Assembly: GCF_003967595.1 (NCBI RefSeq)
Contig: NZ_BIFW01000001.1
Coordinates: 248,001 to 312,000, forward strand
DNA from: Companilactobacillus musae
GTDB lineage: Bacteria; Bacillota; Bacilli; Lactobacillales; Lactobacillaceae
Direction of reading: 5' to 3'
DNA length: 64,000 nt
Shown: positions 44,337 to 54,656 of the stretch, one piece after another
Layout of the letters: every line of letters begins with the position of its first letter
How positions within the stretch are numbered: position 1 is the first letter of the stretch
Notes under the pieces: model-generated
What the model was told of the DNA's origin: nothing
Seen by the model: the letters and a program-made list of their open reading frames with translations, nothing else
The model's database searches: none
Translations under genes and position numbers: made by a program

Positions 44337-45203
44337 TTATGATTTATCAAAATCCCTAATCCAGGCAATGGCAATGGCACCTTTACCCAAATGAGCTCCA
44401 ATAACGGGGCCGAAATATGAACGGTCTAGTGTAACGTGAGGGTACTTTTCATGAAGTTCTCCCGCCCAACGATCTCCAGCTTTGGGATCATCAGCGTCAA
44501 TAACTAACAATCGTAATGGATGTGTTGCCTGATCCATAGCTATTGCAAGTTTTTCTTCGGCCTTTAATTTGGCTTTTTTCATGGAGCGGACTTTATCATA
44601 AGCCACAATTTTATGACTATCATTGTCAAATTCCAGTAAAGGTTTAATATTTAATACAGTACCAATAACAGCAGAGGTATTAGATAATCTGCCACCTTTA
44701 ACTAAATTTTTCAAATCATCAACGACGAATGATTCACCAATTGAATCTCTCAGCGTATCAAGACGGGCAATGATATCATCCAATGGTTTATTTTCTTGGG
44801 CCATTCGTGCAGCTTCTTGAGCCAAATAGCCCATCAAACGCACTGTGATCTGAGAATCGTAAACAACGACGTTAATATTATCAATTGTTTGAGCAGCACT
44901 TTTAAGATTATTTACAAAACCTGAAATAGTGCTTGCTAAATGAATCGAAATTACGGTATCATAGCCTTCTTTAGCCAGTTTATCGTATATGTTCATCATT
45001 TCACCAATCGAAGGTTGAGCCGTTGAAGGTAATTCTGGTGATTCTTGTAATAAATCATAGAATTGGGATGTAGTAATATCAATATCTTCACGATATGTTT
45101 TAGTATTAAATACTACTTCTATCGGCACAACTGTTATATTATATTTATCGACGATTTCTTGTGGCAAATAAGATGTACTATCTGTTACAATGGCTATTTT
45201 CAT
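44337..45203 (-). CDS. DegV family fatty-acid-binding protein
   Basis: 288 residues. N-terminal MKIAIVTDSTSYLPQ and ISIHLASTISG are the family signatures; these bind a fatty acid and act in the FakAB system that activates exogenous fatty acids. Start at ATG 45203 (AAGGA upstream); the longer frame to 45251 adds residues unlike the family. Confidence 0.88.
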   Translation of the reverse strand: MKIAIVTDSTSYLPQEIVDKYNITVVPIEVVFNTKTYREDIDITTSQFYDLLQESPELPSTAQPSIGEMMNIYDKLAKEGYDTVISIHLASTISGFVNNLKSAAQTIDNINVVVYDSQITVRLMGYLAQEAARMAQENKPLDDIIARLDTLRDSIGESFVVDDLKNLVKGGRLSNTSAVIGTVLNIKPLLEFDNDSHKIVAYDKVRSMKKAKLKAEEKLAIAMDQATHPLRLLVIDADDPKAGDRWAGELHEKYPHVTLDRSYFGPVIGAHLGKGAIAIAWIRDFDKS

Positions 45204-45338
45204 AAATTTATCAATTCCTTGTTTGGTTACGTATAATGATTGTATAACCATTAGATTATATCATATTCATTCATTTTATTTTTACTACAGAATAAAAGTT
45301 TCAGAAATTATCAAGTATTTTTAGAAAGGACTTAAAAT

Positions 45339-47003
45339 ATGTCTTTTGACGGAATGTTTACCCACTCAATGGTAAACGAATTAAATCAGAACCTCAGTGG
45401 CGGTCGAATCAGCAAAATTCAACAGCCATTTGCTAACGAACTAATTCTTACAATTAGAAGTAATCGTAAGAATCGTCAGCTTTTATTATCGGCTCACCCA
45501 TCATATGCTCGTGTTCAGATAACAGATCAACCTTTTGCTAATCCTGCTAAACCATCAACCTTTGTGATGTCTTTGAGAAAGTACATTACTAGTGCCATCG
45601 TTCAAGAGTTCAGACAACTGAACAATGATCGTGTAGTTATGATTGATCTTTCAGCTAAAAATGAATTAGGAGATATTCATGATTACACCCTAATTACTGA
45701 AATCATGGCTCGTCACAGTAATATCTTTTTAATCAGTAAAGAAACTGGAAAAATAGTTGATTTAATCAAACGTGTTTCTCCAGAAAATAATAGTTTTCGT
45801 GGTCTATTACCAGGAGATGATTATAAACTACCGCCTGCACAGAATAAAATCAATCCATTTTCAACAAAAAATGAGAACCTTCAAAATTTATCTGCTAGCG
45901 ATATTCGTAAAAAGTATGAAGGTATCGGTTTAGATACTTCGATGGAATTGGAAAAATTCATCGCCCAAGGTAATTCTTTAAATGATTTTCTCAGTTTATA
46001 TCAAAATGATCTTCACCCTAATACAGCCAATTCTAATAGTAAAAATAAATTAGGATTTTTCCCAATTGCTTTTACTAATACAACTAAAGAAGTAAATGAT
46101 TATCCTAATTTAAGTACACTTTTAGATAATTATTATCTTGATAAAGCACGTGTTGACCGAATTGAGCAACAAACCAAGAGTATAACTCATCGCTTAGATA
46201 TTATTTTGAAAAAAGATAAGTCCAAGGTTAAAAAGCTTAACAAACAGTTGCAACAAACTGATGTTATGAGTAAATACAACCTCTATGGTGAACTACTAAC
46301 GACTTATATGTCACAAATCAAACGCGGTTCTAGTTCAATTACTTTGACCAACTATTATAATAATGAAGAAGTTACAATCAAACTTAACCCTGAGTATTCT
46401 CCTTCGTTAAATGCTCAAAGTTATTACAAAAAATATCGTAAACTTCAAAATTCAATTCCTCATATTAAAGAACAACTCGAAATCACTACTAACGAAGTCA
46501 ACTATCTAGAATCTGTCTTGGCATCGTTGGAATACGTTGATATCGAAGATGTTGATGGTATTGTCGATGAATTGATTGATTCTGGCTATATTAAGAAGAA
46601 ACGTAAGAACGCTCGTAAGAAACGTAAAAAGAAGATTGGCGAAAACTTCAAGTCAACGACTGGTGTTGAAATTACAGTTGGTAAAAATAACCTTGAAAAT
46701 GACCAATTGACTATGAAGATTGCTCAAAAGAATCATTATTGGTTCCATGTTAAAGACATCCCTGGTTCCCACGTCATTTTAAAAACTAGTGAACCAGATG
46801 AACAATCAATTACTCAAGCAGCTACAATTGCTGCCTACTACTCTAAGGCTCGCGACTCTAGCAAAGTTCCCGTTGATTACGTTCAGGTAAAACATATCCG
46901 TAAACCTAATGGTGCTAAGCCTGGGTTTGTGATATTTGAAGGACAAAAAACTATTTTAGTTGATCCTGACCGTAAACTGGTTGCAGAGTTGCAAGAAAAG
47001 TAA
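45339..47003 (+). CDS. rqcH: RqcH (NFACT protein, formerly FbpA)
   Basis: Binds obstructed large ribosomal subunits and adds C-terminal Ala tails to stalled nascent chains. 554 residues with NFACT-N (MSFDGMFTHSMVNEL, AHPSYARVQ), a coiled-coil middle (LNKQLQQTDVMSKYN) and NFACT-R (HYWFHVKDIPGSHVIL). AGAAAGGA lies 8 bases ahead of ATG 45339. It was long annotated as a fibronectin-binding protein. Ends at a terminator shared with the convergent carB-like gene. Confidence 0.93.
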   Translation: MSFDGMFTHSMVNELNQNLSGGRISKIQQPFANELILTIRSNRKNRQLLLSAHPSYARVQITDQPFANPAKPSTFVMSLRKYITSAIVQEFRQLNNDRVVMIDLSAKNELGDIHDYTLITEIMARHSNIFLISKETGKIVDLIKRVSPENNSFRGLLPGDDYKLPPAQNKINPFSTKNENLQNLSASDIRKKYEGIGLDTSMELEKFIAQGNSLNDFLSLYQNDLHPNTANSNSKNKLGFFPIAFTNTTKEVNDYPNLSTLLDNYYLDKARVDRIEQQTKSITHRLDIILKKDKSKVKKLNKQLQQTDVMSKYNLYGELLTTYMSQIKRGSSSITLTNYYNNEEVTIKLNPEYSPSLNAQSYYKKYRKLQNSIPHIKEQLEITTNEVNYLESVLASLEYVDIEDVDGIVDELIDSGYIKKKRKNARKKRKKKIGENFKSTTGVEITVGKNNLENDQLTMKIAQKNHYWFHVKDIPGSHVILKTSEPDEQSITQAATIAAYYSKARDSSKVPVDYVQVKHIRKPNGAKPGFVIFEGQKTILVDPDRKLVAELQEK

Positions 47004-47067
47004 AAAAATATCTATTTAGAGATACAGTACCCATATTGAGTACTTAATCTTAAATAGATATTTTTTT
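47002..47067. terminator. Bidirectional terminator between rqcH and carB-like
   Basis: AAAAAAATATCTATTT pairs with AAATAGATATTTTTTT (47002-47067), with an inner AGTAC/GTACT stem. Confidence 0.8.
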
Positions 47068-49468
47068 ATGCTTCCGTTTTACTTAACTCGGTAAGTTTAT
47101 TTTGGATTTCTTCTTTATCTAATAGTTTGTACTTTTTATCATCAATAGTTAAAAGATATTTCTCATCAAAATTATCAAAGATTTTTTCCAAACTCAAATC
47201 AGAATCAATTTTATTACCAAGCAATAATTTTACTAATGTGTCGATAACATGGACTGAACTTGCCAACTCATGACGAATAATATCGTTCGTCATGCCTCGA
47301 TATTTTTTGGTTACTAACCAATGATCATGATTTTTGACCATTTCAAAATTATAGATATCAACATTATGATCATCTTCTAATTCTTGAGTGATAAGTTCGG
47401 CAATATCAGCTCGATCTTCTGGTGTCATAAAATTATTAACTGAACTGATCTCATAAAGATGATTATCTCGTTTAGCTTGATAGATCACTGAAGGAGCCAA
47501 ATAGTTCTCACCATCGCTGACGACCATAACTCTAACAGAAGTATTACCTTCAAGATCAATATTCTTAATCTCTTGAGCACTGAATTGAAAGACTCGCTTA
47601 TCATCTGTGTCGACTAAATTCTTTGATAAGTCAATAATATTTAAAACACTATCATTGTCAATCAAACCTAAGCTCTTTACTTCCATGTGTGGATCATCAA
47701 TCTCAACAACCTTTCGGCGCATCTCTAATGGTGCATTCCAAGGTTCTCGACCAATAATGATTGGTTCTAAACCATTTTGATCAATGGATTTTGCTAATTG
47801 GAACAAAACAAACTGGCGAATCATTATATCGGTTTTGGATGTAATGATCGGTGTTCTAACTACAAATTTTTTACGATCACTCAATTCTAGTTCATTACTA
47901 ATGCCGCTAGTAACAAAGTAATTGTGATTCATAAAATCATTGTTAGCTACGGAAACAGCTTGTTTATTCTTAACAACCGTTTTAGTAACGATATCAGAAC
48001 TATCTAACAATAATTTACTATGACCTACTCCTTTGACGCCCATTTCAACCATACGCTCAACGTTTTTTCCATCAATTTCGCCTTCGCGAATAATCAAGCT
48101 ATTATCAATGATATTTTGTAAGGCTGATAAATATGGTGGATTAATGCCCGTAATCTCAGACAGAACAGGTTTTTCAAAGTTTCTTCTTAAAGCTTCAAGT
48201 AAAACATCTAGCATCCAGTTGGTAGGATGAATAATCTTTTCAAATAACTCATCATCATCGAGTTTTCTCAACTCGTTGTAACGATCAAAATTATTGTTTA
48301 ACTTGTCATTCAAGGCACCCTTGTTTAAGACCTCTTCCAAGCTAAAGCCATTCACGACAATACTGGAATCAGAAGTCTTACTTGGACCTAGATATTTTTG
48401 ACCGGGAGTCTTCCATTGTGGGAAGCGAGATGTTATATGGTCCACAAAGGGCTCTGTTGCCCCGTTAAAGAAACTTCCGGCATCTAATTGTAACTTATCT
48501 AAATGATATCCCAAACAAAGCTCAGCCACTGCTGTGGCAACTGGATAACTAGTAGCATATTCAAGAAATTTAGTTTCTTCACTCAGACGAGGAATAAATT
48601 CAGTAATATAAGACTCATTTGTTACATGATTATAGGCAAAATGGACTGTACAAATACCAATAATATTGAAAGCTCGAGCCAATTTAATAGAGTAGTTTCT
48701 TAAGCGCTGCAACTTGGAATCATTCAAAGAAATAGCTGGAGAAATTAAATTTGAATCCAAATGATGAATACCAATAGGTTCAATATCTTCAATCGTTCCA
48801 ACTAGTGAAGAATTATCATAACGATCACGTAAAATTGTGAACGAATATTCACTAAAACCACGAATACTACGTTCAATTTCTATTTTGGTATCTTCGATAT
48901 CTTCCAAGGCCATGAAATTATCAAGTTCAAACAAATTATTAATATTAGTCCAGCCACTGGAATGACGATTAGAATAACGTCTTCTAGCAATAATTGGAAA
49001 ACCGATCGAACGAATGAAACTATAAATTTCTTTTTCGTCATCAGAAGAGATAAATTTAATAACTGGCAAGTGTGCTTTTGTCAATCGTTTAATAAATAAC
49101 TCTCTTTTGAAAGTAGCTAATGAAGCGGCAAAATTAGGCCCTAAAATTTTAGTAGTACCGATTTTACCATTCAAACTAGAAATAATTCCCAAAGCATTAC
49201 GATCCCCAACGGTTGGTAAAATAGCGTCGGGATGATATTTATTGACATACTTTAAAACATTTTCACCTGTCACTTTTTCGACCATAGTTTTATCGTAAAA
49301 GACTCCCGATGAAAGTAGTGAAGTAGGATTTTCGACAATTATCGACGTTTTATAACCTAATTGATGCAAAATGTTTACAGTATCATACAAGGCGGTTGAA
49401 AGATCAACATTTTTATCACTATTAGTTGGTCCAATAATTAAGATAGTATGTACATCATCTAACTCCAT
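47066..49468 (-). CDS. CarB-like protein, probable pseudoenzyme
   Basis: 800 residues, against about 1060 in true CarB. The first ATP-grasp unit is recognisable (GTIEDIEPIGIHHLDSN, PAISLNDSKLQRLRNYSI, then SYITEFIPRLSEETKF), and so is the oligomerisation domain. In true CarB the two metal-binding segments read SNVQFA and IEMNPR; here they are CTVHFA and TEFIPR, so Gln and Asn ligands are changed to His and Ile. The second ATP-grasp half is shortened and degenerate, and the allosteric C-terminal domain is absent. The frame is intact and it overlaps the carA-like stop by 10 bases. Not a functional synthase by sequence; a regulatory or other role is possible. Confidence 0.75.
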   Translation of the reverse strand: MELDDVHTILIIGPTNSDKNVDLSTALYDTVNILHQLGYKTSIIVENPTSLLSSGVFYDKTMVEKVTGENVLKYVNKYHPDAILPTVGDRNALGIISSLNGKIGTTKILGPNFAASLATFKRELFIKRLTKAHLPVIKFISSDDEKEIYSFIRSIGFPIIARRRYSNRHSSGWTNINNLFELDNFMALEDIEDTKIEIERSIRGFSEYSFTILRDRYDNSSLVGTIEDIEPIGIHHLDSNLISPAISLNDSKLQRLRNYSIKLARAFNIIGICTVHFAYNHVTNESYITEFIPRLSEETKFLEYATSYPVATAVAELCLGYHLDKLQLDAGSFFNGATEPFVDHITSRFPQWKTPGQKYLGPSKTSDSSIVVNGFSLEEVLNKGALNDKLNNNFDRYNELRKLDDDELFEKIIHPTNWMLDVLLEALRRNFEKPVLSEITGINPPYLSALQNIIDNSLIIREGEIDGKNVERMVEMGVKGVGHSKLLLDSSDIVTKTVVKNKQAVSVANNDFMNHNYFVTSGISNELELSDRKKFVVRTPIITSKTDIMIRQFVLFQLAKSIDQNGLEPIIIGREPWNAPLEMRRKVVEIDDPHMEVKSLGLIDNDSVLNIIDLSKNLVDTDDKRVFQFSAQEIKNIDLEGNTSVRVMVVSDGENYLAPSVIYQAKRDNHLYEISSVNNFMTPEDRADIAELITQELEDDHNVDIYNFEMVKNHDHWLVTKKYRGMTNDIIRHELASSVHVIDTLVKLLLGNKIDSDLSLEKIFDNFDEKYLLTIDDKKYKLLDKEEIQNKLTELSKTEA

Positions 49469-50547
49469 TGACTTCTAACCCCCTCTTGCTGTTTAACCGA
49501 TTCAATTAAATCAATAAATTCGTCAAAAACATAATAACCATCAGTGGGTCCTGGAGCAGCTTCTGGTTCAAACAAAACGCCCATTATAGGTAAAAATTCA
49601 TGACGAATACCTTCGATTGTTCCATCAGCTACACAGACATTTGTAACGATAAAATCAGATGAACCAATATACTTTTGGTCCAAAGTATAAGAGTGATTAT
49701 GATTAACAAAATCAATTTTGCCACTGGCAACTTCTTTAACTGCTAAAGAAGATTCATGATGTGGATGCGCCAATTTTACAATTTGACATTCATTTGCCAA
49801 AGCTATCAAAAGACTGCCCAAACCAATTCCTAACAAAGGATACTTTTTTTGAAGGATTTGAATGTTTTTAATGGTTCTAGGTAAATCTTTAGGGTCCCCA
49901 GGACCATTTGAATAGATAATTCCATCGGGATGGAGATCCTCTATCTCCTCAACTGTCGAGTTATAGTTGACGATAATAGAATTACAGTCACGATATGACA
50001 ACTGTCTAAGAATTGAATACTTTAATCCTAAATCTACAATAACGATTTTTAATCCCATATTAGGATTAGGATACGATTGACGAGTTGAAACTCGTTTAAC
50101 AAGGTCAGGAGGTAAAACCAAAGCCTTGATCTGGTCAATCGCGTGTTCGTCATGGGTATCCATAATACTAGCTTTCATTTCGCCATGTTCAGCGATATGT
50201 TTTGCCAAGGCTCTAACATCGACGTTTTTTATCCCAGGTATTTTTAAACTAGTGATCCAATCTTCAAATGAAATAGAACCATCAACAGTTGATCGACTTG
50301 AAGAGCCAATAACCACACCTTTGCACTGTGAATTGATTGACTCATAAAAATCACGATTAATTCCTGAGTTACCAACAGAAGGAATCGTAAAAGCTAAGAT
50401 TTGGCCCTCAGCATCAGGGTCAGTAACCGATTGCTCAATTCCTGTACGATTATTTGATATTACCAATTGTCCAGTGGTAATAATAGAAGATCCAAATCCT
50501 TCACCAGGAAAGACAGTTCCATCTTCTAAAATTAAATAACGTTTCAT
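49459..50547 (-). CDS. CarA-like protein lacking the glutaminase residues
   Basis: 362 residues, the normal CarA length, with the small-subunit domain (YLILEDGTVFPGEGFG, SVGNSGINRDFYES) and the class I glutamine amidotransferase domain (IYSNGPGDPKDL). The catalytic elbow that reads GICLGHQ in CarA is GIGLGSL here, so the nucleophile Cys is Gly. The HPEASPGP motif is EPEAAPGP, so the catalytic His is Glu. It cannot hydrolyse glutamine. Follows pyrR by 23 bases and starts at ATG 50547 with GGGGAG upstream. Paired with an equally altered CarB-like protein. Confidence 0.8.
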   Translation of the reverse strand: MKRYLILEDGTVFPGEGFGSSIITTGQLVISNNRTGIEQSVTDPDAEGQILAFTIPSVGNSGINRDFYESINSQCKGVVIGSSSRSTVDGSISFEDWITSLKIPGIKNVDVRALAKHIAEHGEMKASIMDTHDEHAIDQIKALVLPPDLVKRVSTRQSYPNPNMGLKIVIVDLGLKYSILRQLSYRDCNSIIVNYNSTVEEIEDLHPDGIIYSNGPGDPKDLPRTIKNIQILQKKYPLLGIGLGSLLIALANECQIVKLAHPHHESSLAVKEVASGKIDFVNHNHSYTLDQKYIGSSDFIVTNVCVADGTIEGIRHEFLPIMGVLFEPEAAPGPTDGYYVFDEFIDLIESVKQQEGVRSQWS

Positions 50548-50569
50548 CTATAGCAACTCCCCAAAATAT

Positions 50570-51097
50570 TTATTCGATTTCGATCTTATCTTCTCCATCG
50601 ATCTCTTTCATAGATACTTTTATCTTTTCCTTTTGAGAAGTTGGAATATTTTTACCTACAAAATCAGCTCTGATTGGTAATTCACGATGTCCACGGTCAA
50701 CCAAAACTGCCAAAGAAATCTTCTTAGGACGTCCAGCACTCATCAAAGCATCCATTGCAGCTCTAATTGTTCTACCAGTATAAAGAACATCATCAGTCAA
50801 AATAACGTGCTTATTATTGATATCAATATTCAAAGGTTCAGTCTTTACTTTAGAAATATCTTTTTCCTCATGTGTTTGGTCATCACGGTAAGGTGTAATA
50901 TCAAGCTCGGCCACTGGAATATTAATATTTTCCAATTGTTTTAGTCGAGATTCAATTCGATGAGCCACAAAGACACCGCGAGTCTTAATTCCAACTAGAA
51001 CAAGATCTTCGATCCCCTTGTTTCTTTCAATAATTTCATAAGTGATTCGGGTCAAGGCACGAGTCATTGTTTGACCGTCAATAATTTCTTTAGCCAT
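50570..51097 (-). CDS. pyrR: PyrR: UMP-sensing attenuator protein/uracil phosphoribosyltransferase
   Basis: 175 residues. PRPP-binding loop [18 protein letters not shown]-terminal [18 protein letters not shown], and a basic RNA-binding face. PyrR binds pyr-operon leader RNA in response to UMP. I place the start at ATG 51097 (GGAGAATTTT ahead); the longer frame to 51205 crosses the upstream terminator. First gene of pyrR-carA-like-carB-like. The leader of about 20 bases after the hairpin is too short to hold a classical PyrR-binding loop. Confidence 0.9.
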   Translation of the reverse strand: MAKEIIDGQTMTRALTRITYEIIERNKGIEDLVLVGIKTRGVFVAHRIESRLKQLENINIPVAELDITPYRDDQTHEEKDISKVKTEPLNIDINNKHVILTDDVLYTGRTIRAAMDALMSAGRPKKISLAVLVDRGHRELPIRADFVGKNIPTSQKEKIKVSMKEIDGEDKIEIE

Positions 51098-51115
51098 AAA
51101 ATTCTCCTTACTTTC

Positions 51116-51140
51116 AAAAAAGCACTCACAAAGTGAGTGC
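51116..51140 (-). terminator. Hairpin terminator between rluD and pyrR
   Basis: GCACTCAC (51122-51129) with GTGAGTGC (51133-51140), AAA loop; minus-strand T-run at 51116-51121. It ends the lspA-rluD unit or attenuates entry into pyrR. Confidence 0.85.
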
Positions 51141-51201
51141 TTTACTTTTTTTATAATCGCACACAATTCTATTTTTAGATTATAGCACGAAGGTACGACT
51201 G

Positions 51202-52116
51202 TCAACGACGTAATTGTGCTAAAGTATCTAGAAAAATCTTAGGAGGTTCAACAGAAAATTCCATCCATTTATTAGTTCGTGGATGAACAAAACCTAAGGT
51301 TTCTGCATGTAAGAATTGTCCCTTACCAGGTAAGGTGTTCTTAGGTCCATATAAAGGGTCTCCCGCTACTGGATGACCGATATATTGCATATGAACTCTA
51401 ATCTGGTGCGTACGACCGGTTTCTAATTTTAATTTTAAAAGAGAATAATTTTCAAATTGTTCTAAAACTGTAAAGTGCGTAACCGCATGACGACCATCTT
51501 CCACAACTGCCTGTTTTTTGCGATCAAACTTTGAACGCCCCAAAGGAGCATTGATCTTACCAGTTTTTTCTTTGAAGTTACCATGAACGATAGCCAAGTA
51601 TTCACGTAAATTACTCTTCTCTTTCAATTGTTTCATCAATGATTGTTTAGCCAAGTTATTCTTAGCAACCATCAACAAACCTGAAGTATCTTTATCTATT
51701 CGATGGACAATACCCGGACGAACCATATCATCGTCATTGATCTTGGAGTGATAAAGGATAGCATTGACCAGAGTTTTGTCAGGATGTCCCGCTGCGGGAT
51801 GAACTACCATCCCCTGTGGCTTATTAACTACAAGTACATCTTGATCTTCATAGATAACGTCAAGTGGAATGTTTTCCGGAATTGCCTTGATGGGTTCTTC
51901 TTCAGGAACATTAACTAAAATTTTATCTCCATTAGTCAATTTATAACCATTTTTGCTGACAGGTTCATCATTCACTAGAACATTTTGTTCTTTGATCATT
52001 TTTTGTAACTGTGATCTAGTTAGATCACTGAGTTGCTCGTTTAAAAAAGCATCCAAACGAGTTTTTTTTGTTTCGTCATATTGTAAATTAAAGGACTTAC
52101 TTATTATTTTTCTCAC
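51202..52116 (-). CDS. rluD: 23S rRNA pseudouridine synthase, RluD family
   Basis: 304 residues. N-terminal S4 domain ([20 protein letters not shown]), then the catalytic block [18 protein letters not shown] with the Asp nucleophile, and [15 protein letters not shown]. Starts at GTG 52116, overlapping the end of lspA by 20 bases, so it is translationally coupled. Confidence 0.93.
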   Translation of the reverse strand: MRKIISKSFNLQYDETKKTRLDAFLNEQLSDLTRSQLQKMIKEQNVLVNDEPVSKNGYKLTNGDKILVNVPEEEPIKAIPENIPLDVIYEDQDVLVVNKPQGMVVHPAAGHPDKTLVNAILYHSKINDDDMVRPGIVHRIDKDTSGLLMVAKNNLAKQSLMKQLKEKSNLREYLAIVHGNFKEKTGKINAPLGRSKFDRKKQAVVEDGRHAVTHFTVLEQFENYSLLKLKLETGRTHQIRVHMQYIGHPVAGDPLYGPKNTLPGKGQFLHAETLGFVHPRTNKWMEFSVEPPKIFLDTLAQLRR

Positions 52117-52561
52117 CTGCTAATTGGATAATCAAGGAACCGATAATCAATACCACACCAATCGTGATATAAGTATCAGCCAGATTAAAGATTGGAAAAT
52201 TGATAAAGTCCAAGTTAAACATATCGACAACAAAATGTCTTGTAAAACGATCAATGGCATTACCAATTGTTCCCGCTAATAAGAATATCAAAGAAAATCG
52301 ATAAAGATAATCTTTTTTATCAGCTTTCACAAATAAATATATTAACACGACCACTGCGATGATAGTAACTAGATAGAAAAATAACATTTTCCCTTCCAAC
52401 ATACTCCATGCAGCACCTGTATTTGTAATATGAGTTATAGACAAAACTCCAGGAATAAAATCATGGACGCTCATTGGAGCAATGTTATTAGTCACATAAA
52501 ACTTCAGACTTTGATCCCCAACTACCAGAGCTGCAAAAAGCAGCCAATAAATCAACTGCAC
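52097..52561 (-). CDS. lspA: Lipoprotein signal peptidase
   Basis: 154-residue membrane aspartyl protease removing lipoprotein signal peptides. Four membrane helices; the catalytic Asp pair is in GNAIDRF and FNLADTYI. Starts at GTG 52561, sharing the G of the fhs stop (TAGTG). Confidence 0.93.
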   Translation of the reverse strand: MQLIYWLLFAALVVGDQSLKFYVTNNIAPMSVHDFIPGVLSITHITNTGAAWSMLEGKMLFFYLVTIIAVVVLIYLFVKADKKDYLYRFSLIFLLAGTIGNAIDRFTRHFVVDMFNLDFINFPIFNLADTYITIGVVLIIGSLIIQLAGEKNNK

Positions 52562-54246
52562 TAGAATAAGCCTCCGATAGTTCCTTCATTATCAACGTCC
52601 ATTCCTAATGCTGCAGGCTTTTTAGGTAATCCTGGCATTGTCATAACATTACCAGTCAAAACAACCACAAATCCAGCACCAAGCTTAGGTACAATATCCG
52701 TAACATGAAGAGTAAAGTCACGAGGAGAACCTAGTTTTTTAGGATCATCACTTAATGAATATTGAGTTTTAGCAATACAGATTGGTAGATCATCCCAAGC
52801 GTTGTCTTTTAATACTTGCAACTGTTTACGAGCTTTGCTGCTATATTCAACATTGTTAGCTCCATAAACTTCAGAAGCAATTGTGGCAATTTTAGCTTCA
52901 GTAGTTTCTTCATCTTCGTATAAACGAGTATAGTTTGAGTCCTTTTCAGTAGCTTTGATAACAGCTTTAGCTAAAGCTTGTCCACCTTTACTACCATTAT
53001 GATGGATTTCAGCTAGTTCAACATCTACGCCTACTTCATCGCAAAGACTTGTTAATAGTTTGATCTCATTATCAGTATCAGTTGCAAATTTGTTGATAGC
53101 AACAACAACGGGAATATGATAATAACGCATATTATGAATGTGACGTTTCAAATTCTTAAAGCCGAGATTTAAGGCATTAAGATCTTCATTTTGAATATCA
53201 GCCAAAGTCTGACCACCGTTGTATTTCAAGGCACGAACAGTAGCAACAATAACAATCGCATTAGGTGCGTGATTCAATCTAGGTGTAACGATATCAAGGA
53301 ATTTCTCCCCACCCAAATCAGCTCCAAATCCAGCTTCAGTAACAGCATAGTCGCCTAACTTCATTGCTAATTTAGTTGCTAAAATACTGTTACAACCATG
53401 AGCAATATTAGCAAATGGTCCACCATGAATAATTGCTGGTGTGTTTTCCAAAGTTTGTACTAAATTAGGTTTTAAAGCATCCTTTAAAAGAACTGTAATA
53501 GCTCCCTCTACATGTAGATCTCTAACAAAGATTGGTTTTTTGTCATATGTATAAGCAATCAAAATACTTGAAATACGTTCTTTTAGATCATCAATATCTT
53601 GAGCTAAACAAAGAACTGCCATTAATTCACTTGCTACAGTAATTTCAAAATGATCTTCACGAGGTACTGAACTGAATGGTCCACCCAATCCAATAACAAT
53701 GTTACGTAATGAACGATCATTGATATCAAGTGCTCGTTTCCAGACAATTCTACGAGGGTCAATGTTTAAAGTATTACCTTGATGAACATGATTATCGATC
53801 AAGGCAGCTAAGGTATTAACAGCACTAGTTAAAGCGTGCATATCACCAGTAAAATGAAGGTTAATATCTTCCATTGGCACAACTTGGGCAAAACCACCAC
53901 CAGTAGCTCCACCCTTCATTCCCATAACAGGACCCAATGATGGTTCACGTAATGCTAAAACAGTTTTCTTACCTAACGATTGCAATGAATCTGCTAAACC
54001 GATAGCAACAGTTGACTTACCTTCACCAGCGGGAGTGGGATTGATAGATGTAACAAGAATTAACTTACCATCGTCCTTCTCCTCCATTGTCTTAGTAATA
54101 CTACGACCAGAAAACTTAGCCTTATAGTGACCATATGGTTCAATATCATCTGGTGTTAAACCAATCTTATTAGCAATTTCGTTAATATTTTTCATATTGT
54201 CATGCTCGTTTATTTGAGCAATTTCGATATCACTTGGAAATGACAT
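52561..54246 (-). CDS. fhs: Formate-tetrahydrofolate ligase
   Basis: Makes 10-formyl-THF from formate, ATP and THF for purine synthesis. 561 residues with the P-loop [16 protein letters not shown] and [17 protein letters not shown] place the start at ATG 54246 (AGCAGGTGAAAGCA ahead); the GTG at 54255 is too close to that ribosome binding site. Overlaps the upstream EbsA-like gene by 17 bases. Confidence 0.95.
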   Translation of the reverse strand: MSFPSDIEIAQINEHDNMKNINEIANKIGLTPDDIEPYGHYKAKFSGRSITKTMEEKDDGKLILVTSINPTPAGEGKSTVAIGLADSLQSLGKKTVLALREPSLGPVMGMKGGATGGGFAQVVPMEDINLHFTGDMHALTSAVNTLAALIDNHVHQGNTLNIDPRRIVWKRALDINDRSLRNIVIGLGGPFSSVPREDHFEITVASELMAVLCLAQDIDDLKERISSILIAYTYDKKPIFVRDLHVEGAITVLLKDALKPNLVQTLENTPAIIHGGPFANIAHGCNSILATKLAMKLGDYAVTEAGFGADLGGEKFLDIVTPRLNHAPNAIVIVATVRALKYNGGQTLADIQNEDLNALNLGFKNLKRHIHNMRYYHIPVVVAINKFATDTDNEIKLLTSLCDEVGVDVELAEIHHNGSKGGQALAKAVIKATEKDSNYTRLYEDEETTEAKIATIASEVYGANNVEYSSKARKQLQVLKDNAWDDLPICIAKTQYSLSDDPKKLGSPRDFTLHVTDIVPKLGAGFVVVLTGNVMTMPGLPKKPAALGMDVDNEGTIGGLF

Positions 54247-54628
54247 TGCTTTCACCTGCTTCTTTTTTTATTATATTTAAAATTCCCTTTGTAGAAGTGA
54301 CCCTAAATGGAAAGAAATCTCGACTATTAAAGTTGAATTCCAAAGTCCACTTATTATTCGCTTTTATACTCACGTCGGTATGATTAAACCTTCGTGTTTT
54401 ATAATATGGTTCTTTGACGATGACTTCATCGGCCGTTATGCTAACCCAAGAGTTAGTTATAATATAGACAATGTAGATTGCATCAATTATCCAAATAAGA
54501 AAAGGAATAAAACTGAACGCCATGATCTCCAGTTGCAAAATAATACCTAGACAAGCCAGGCTCAAAGCAATGGACCACATGATTATTCCCCAGGCGCCAG
54601 TTGGTTGAACGAAATGTTTCTTTGACAT
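54230..54628 (-). CDS. EbsA-like membrane protein
   Basis: 132 residues with two N-terminal membrane helices ([36 protein letters not shown]) and a C-terminal PH-like beta domain ([17 protein letters not shown]). This layout resembles the EbsA family; similarity is judged by eye. Start ATG 54628 (CAGGAGATATTT ahead). First gene of the fhs-lspA-rluD block, divergent from the RNase HI-like gene. Confidence 0.6.
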   Translation of the reverse strand: MSKKHFVQPTGAWGIIMWSIALSLACLGIILQLEIMAFSFIPFLIWIIDAIYIVYIITNSWVSITADEVIVKEPYYKTRRFNHTDVSIKANNKWTLEFNFNSRDFFPFRVTSTKGILNIIKKEAGESNVISK

Positions 54629-54656
54629 AAATATCTCCTGAAAGGTTCTAAATAAT

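Noticed and set aside
45339-47003. Fibronectin-binding adhesin
   Set aside because: NFACT domains show that this is RqcH, a cytoplasmic ribosome-rescue factor; no secretion signal.
51098-51205. Longer PyrR start
   Set aside because: It crosses the terminator between rluD and pyrR and adds residues unlike PyrR.
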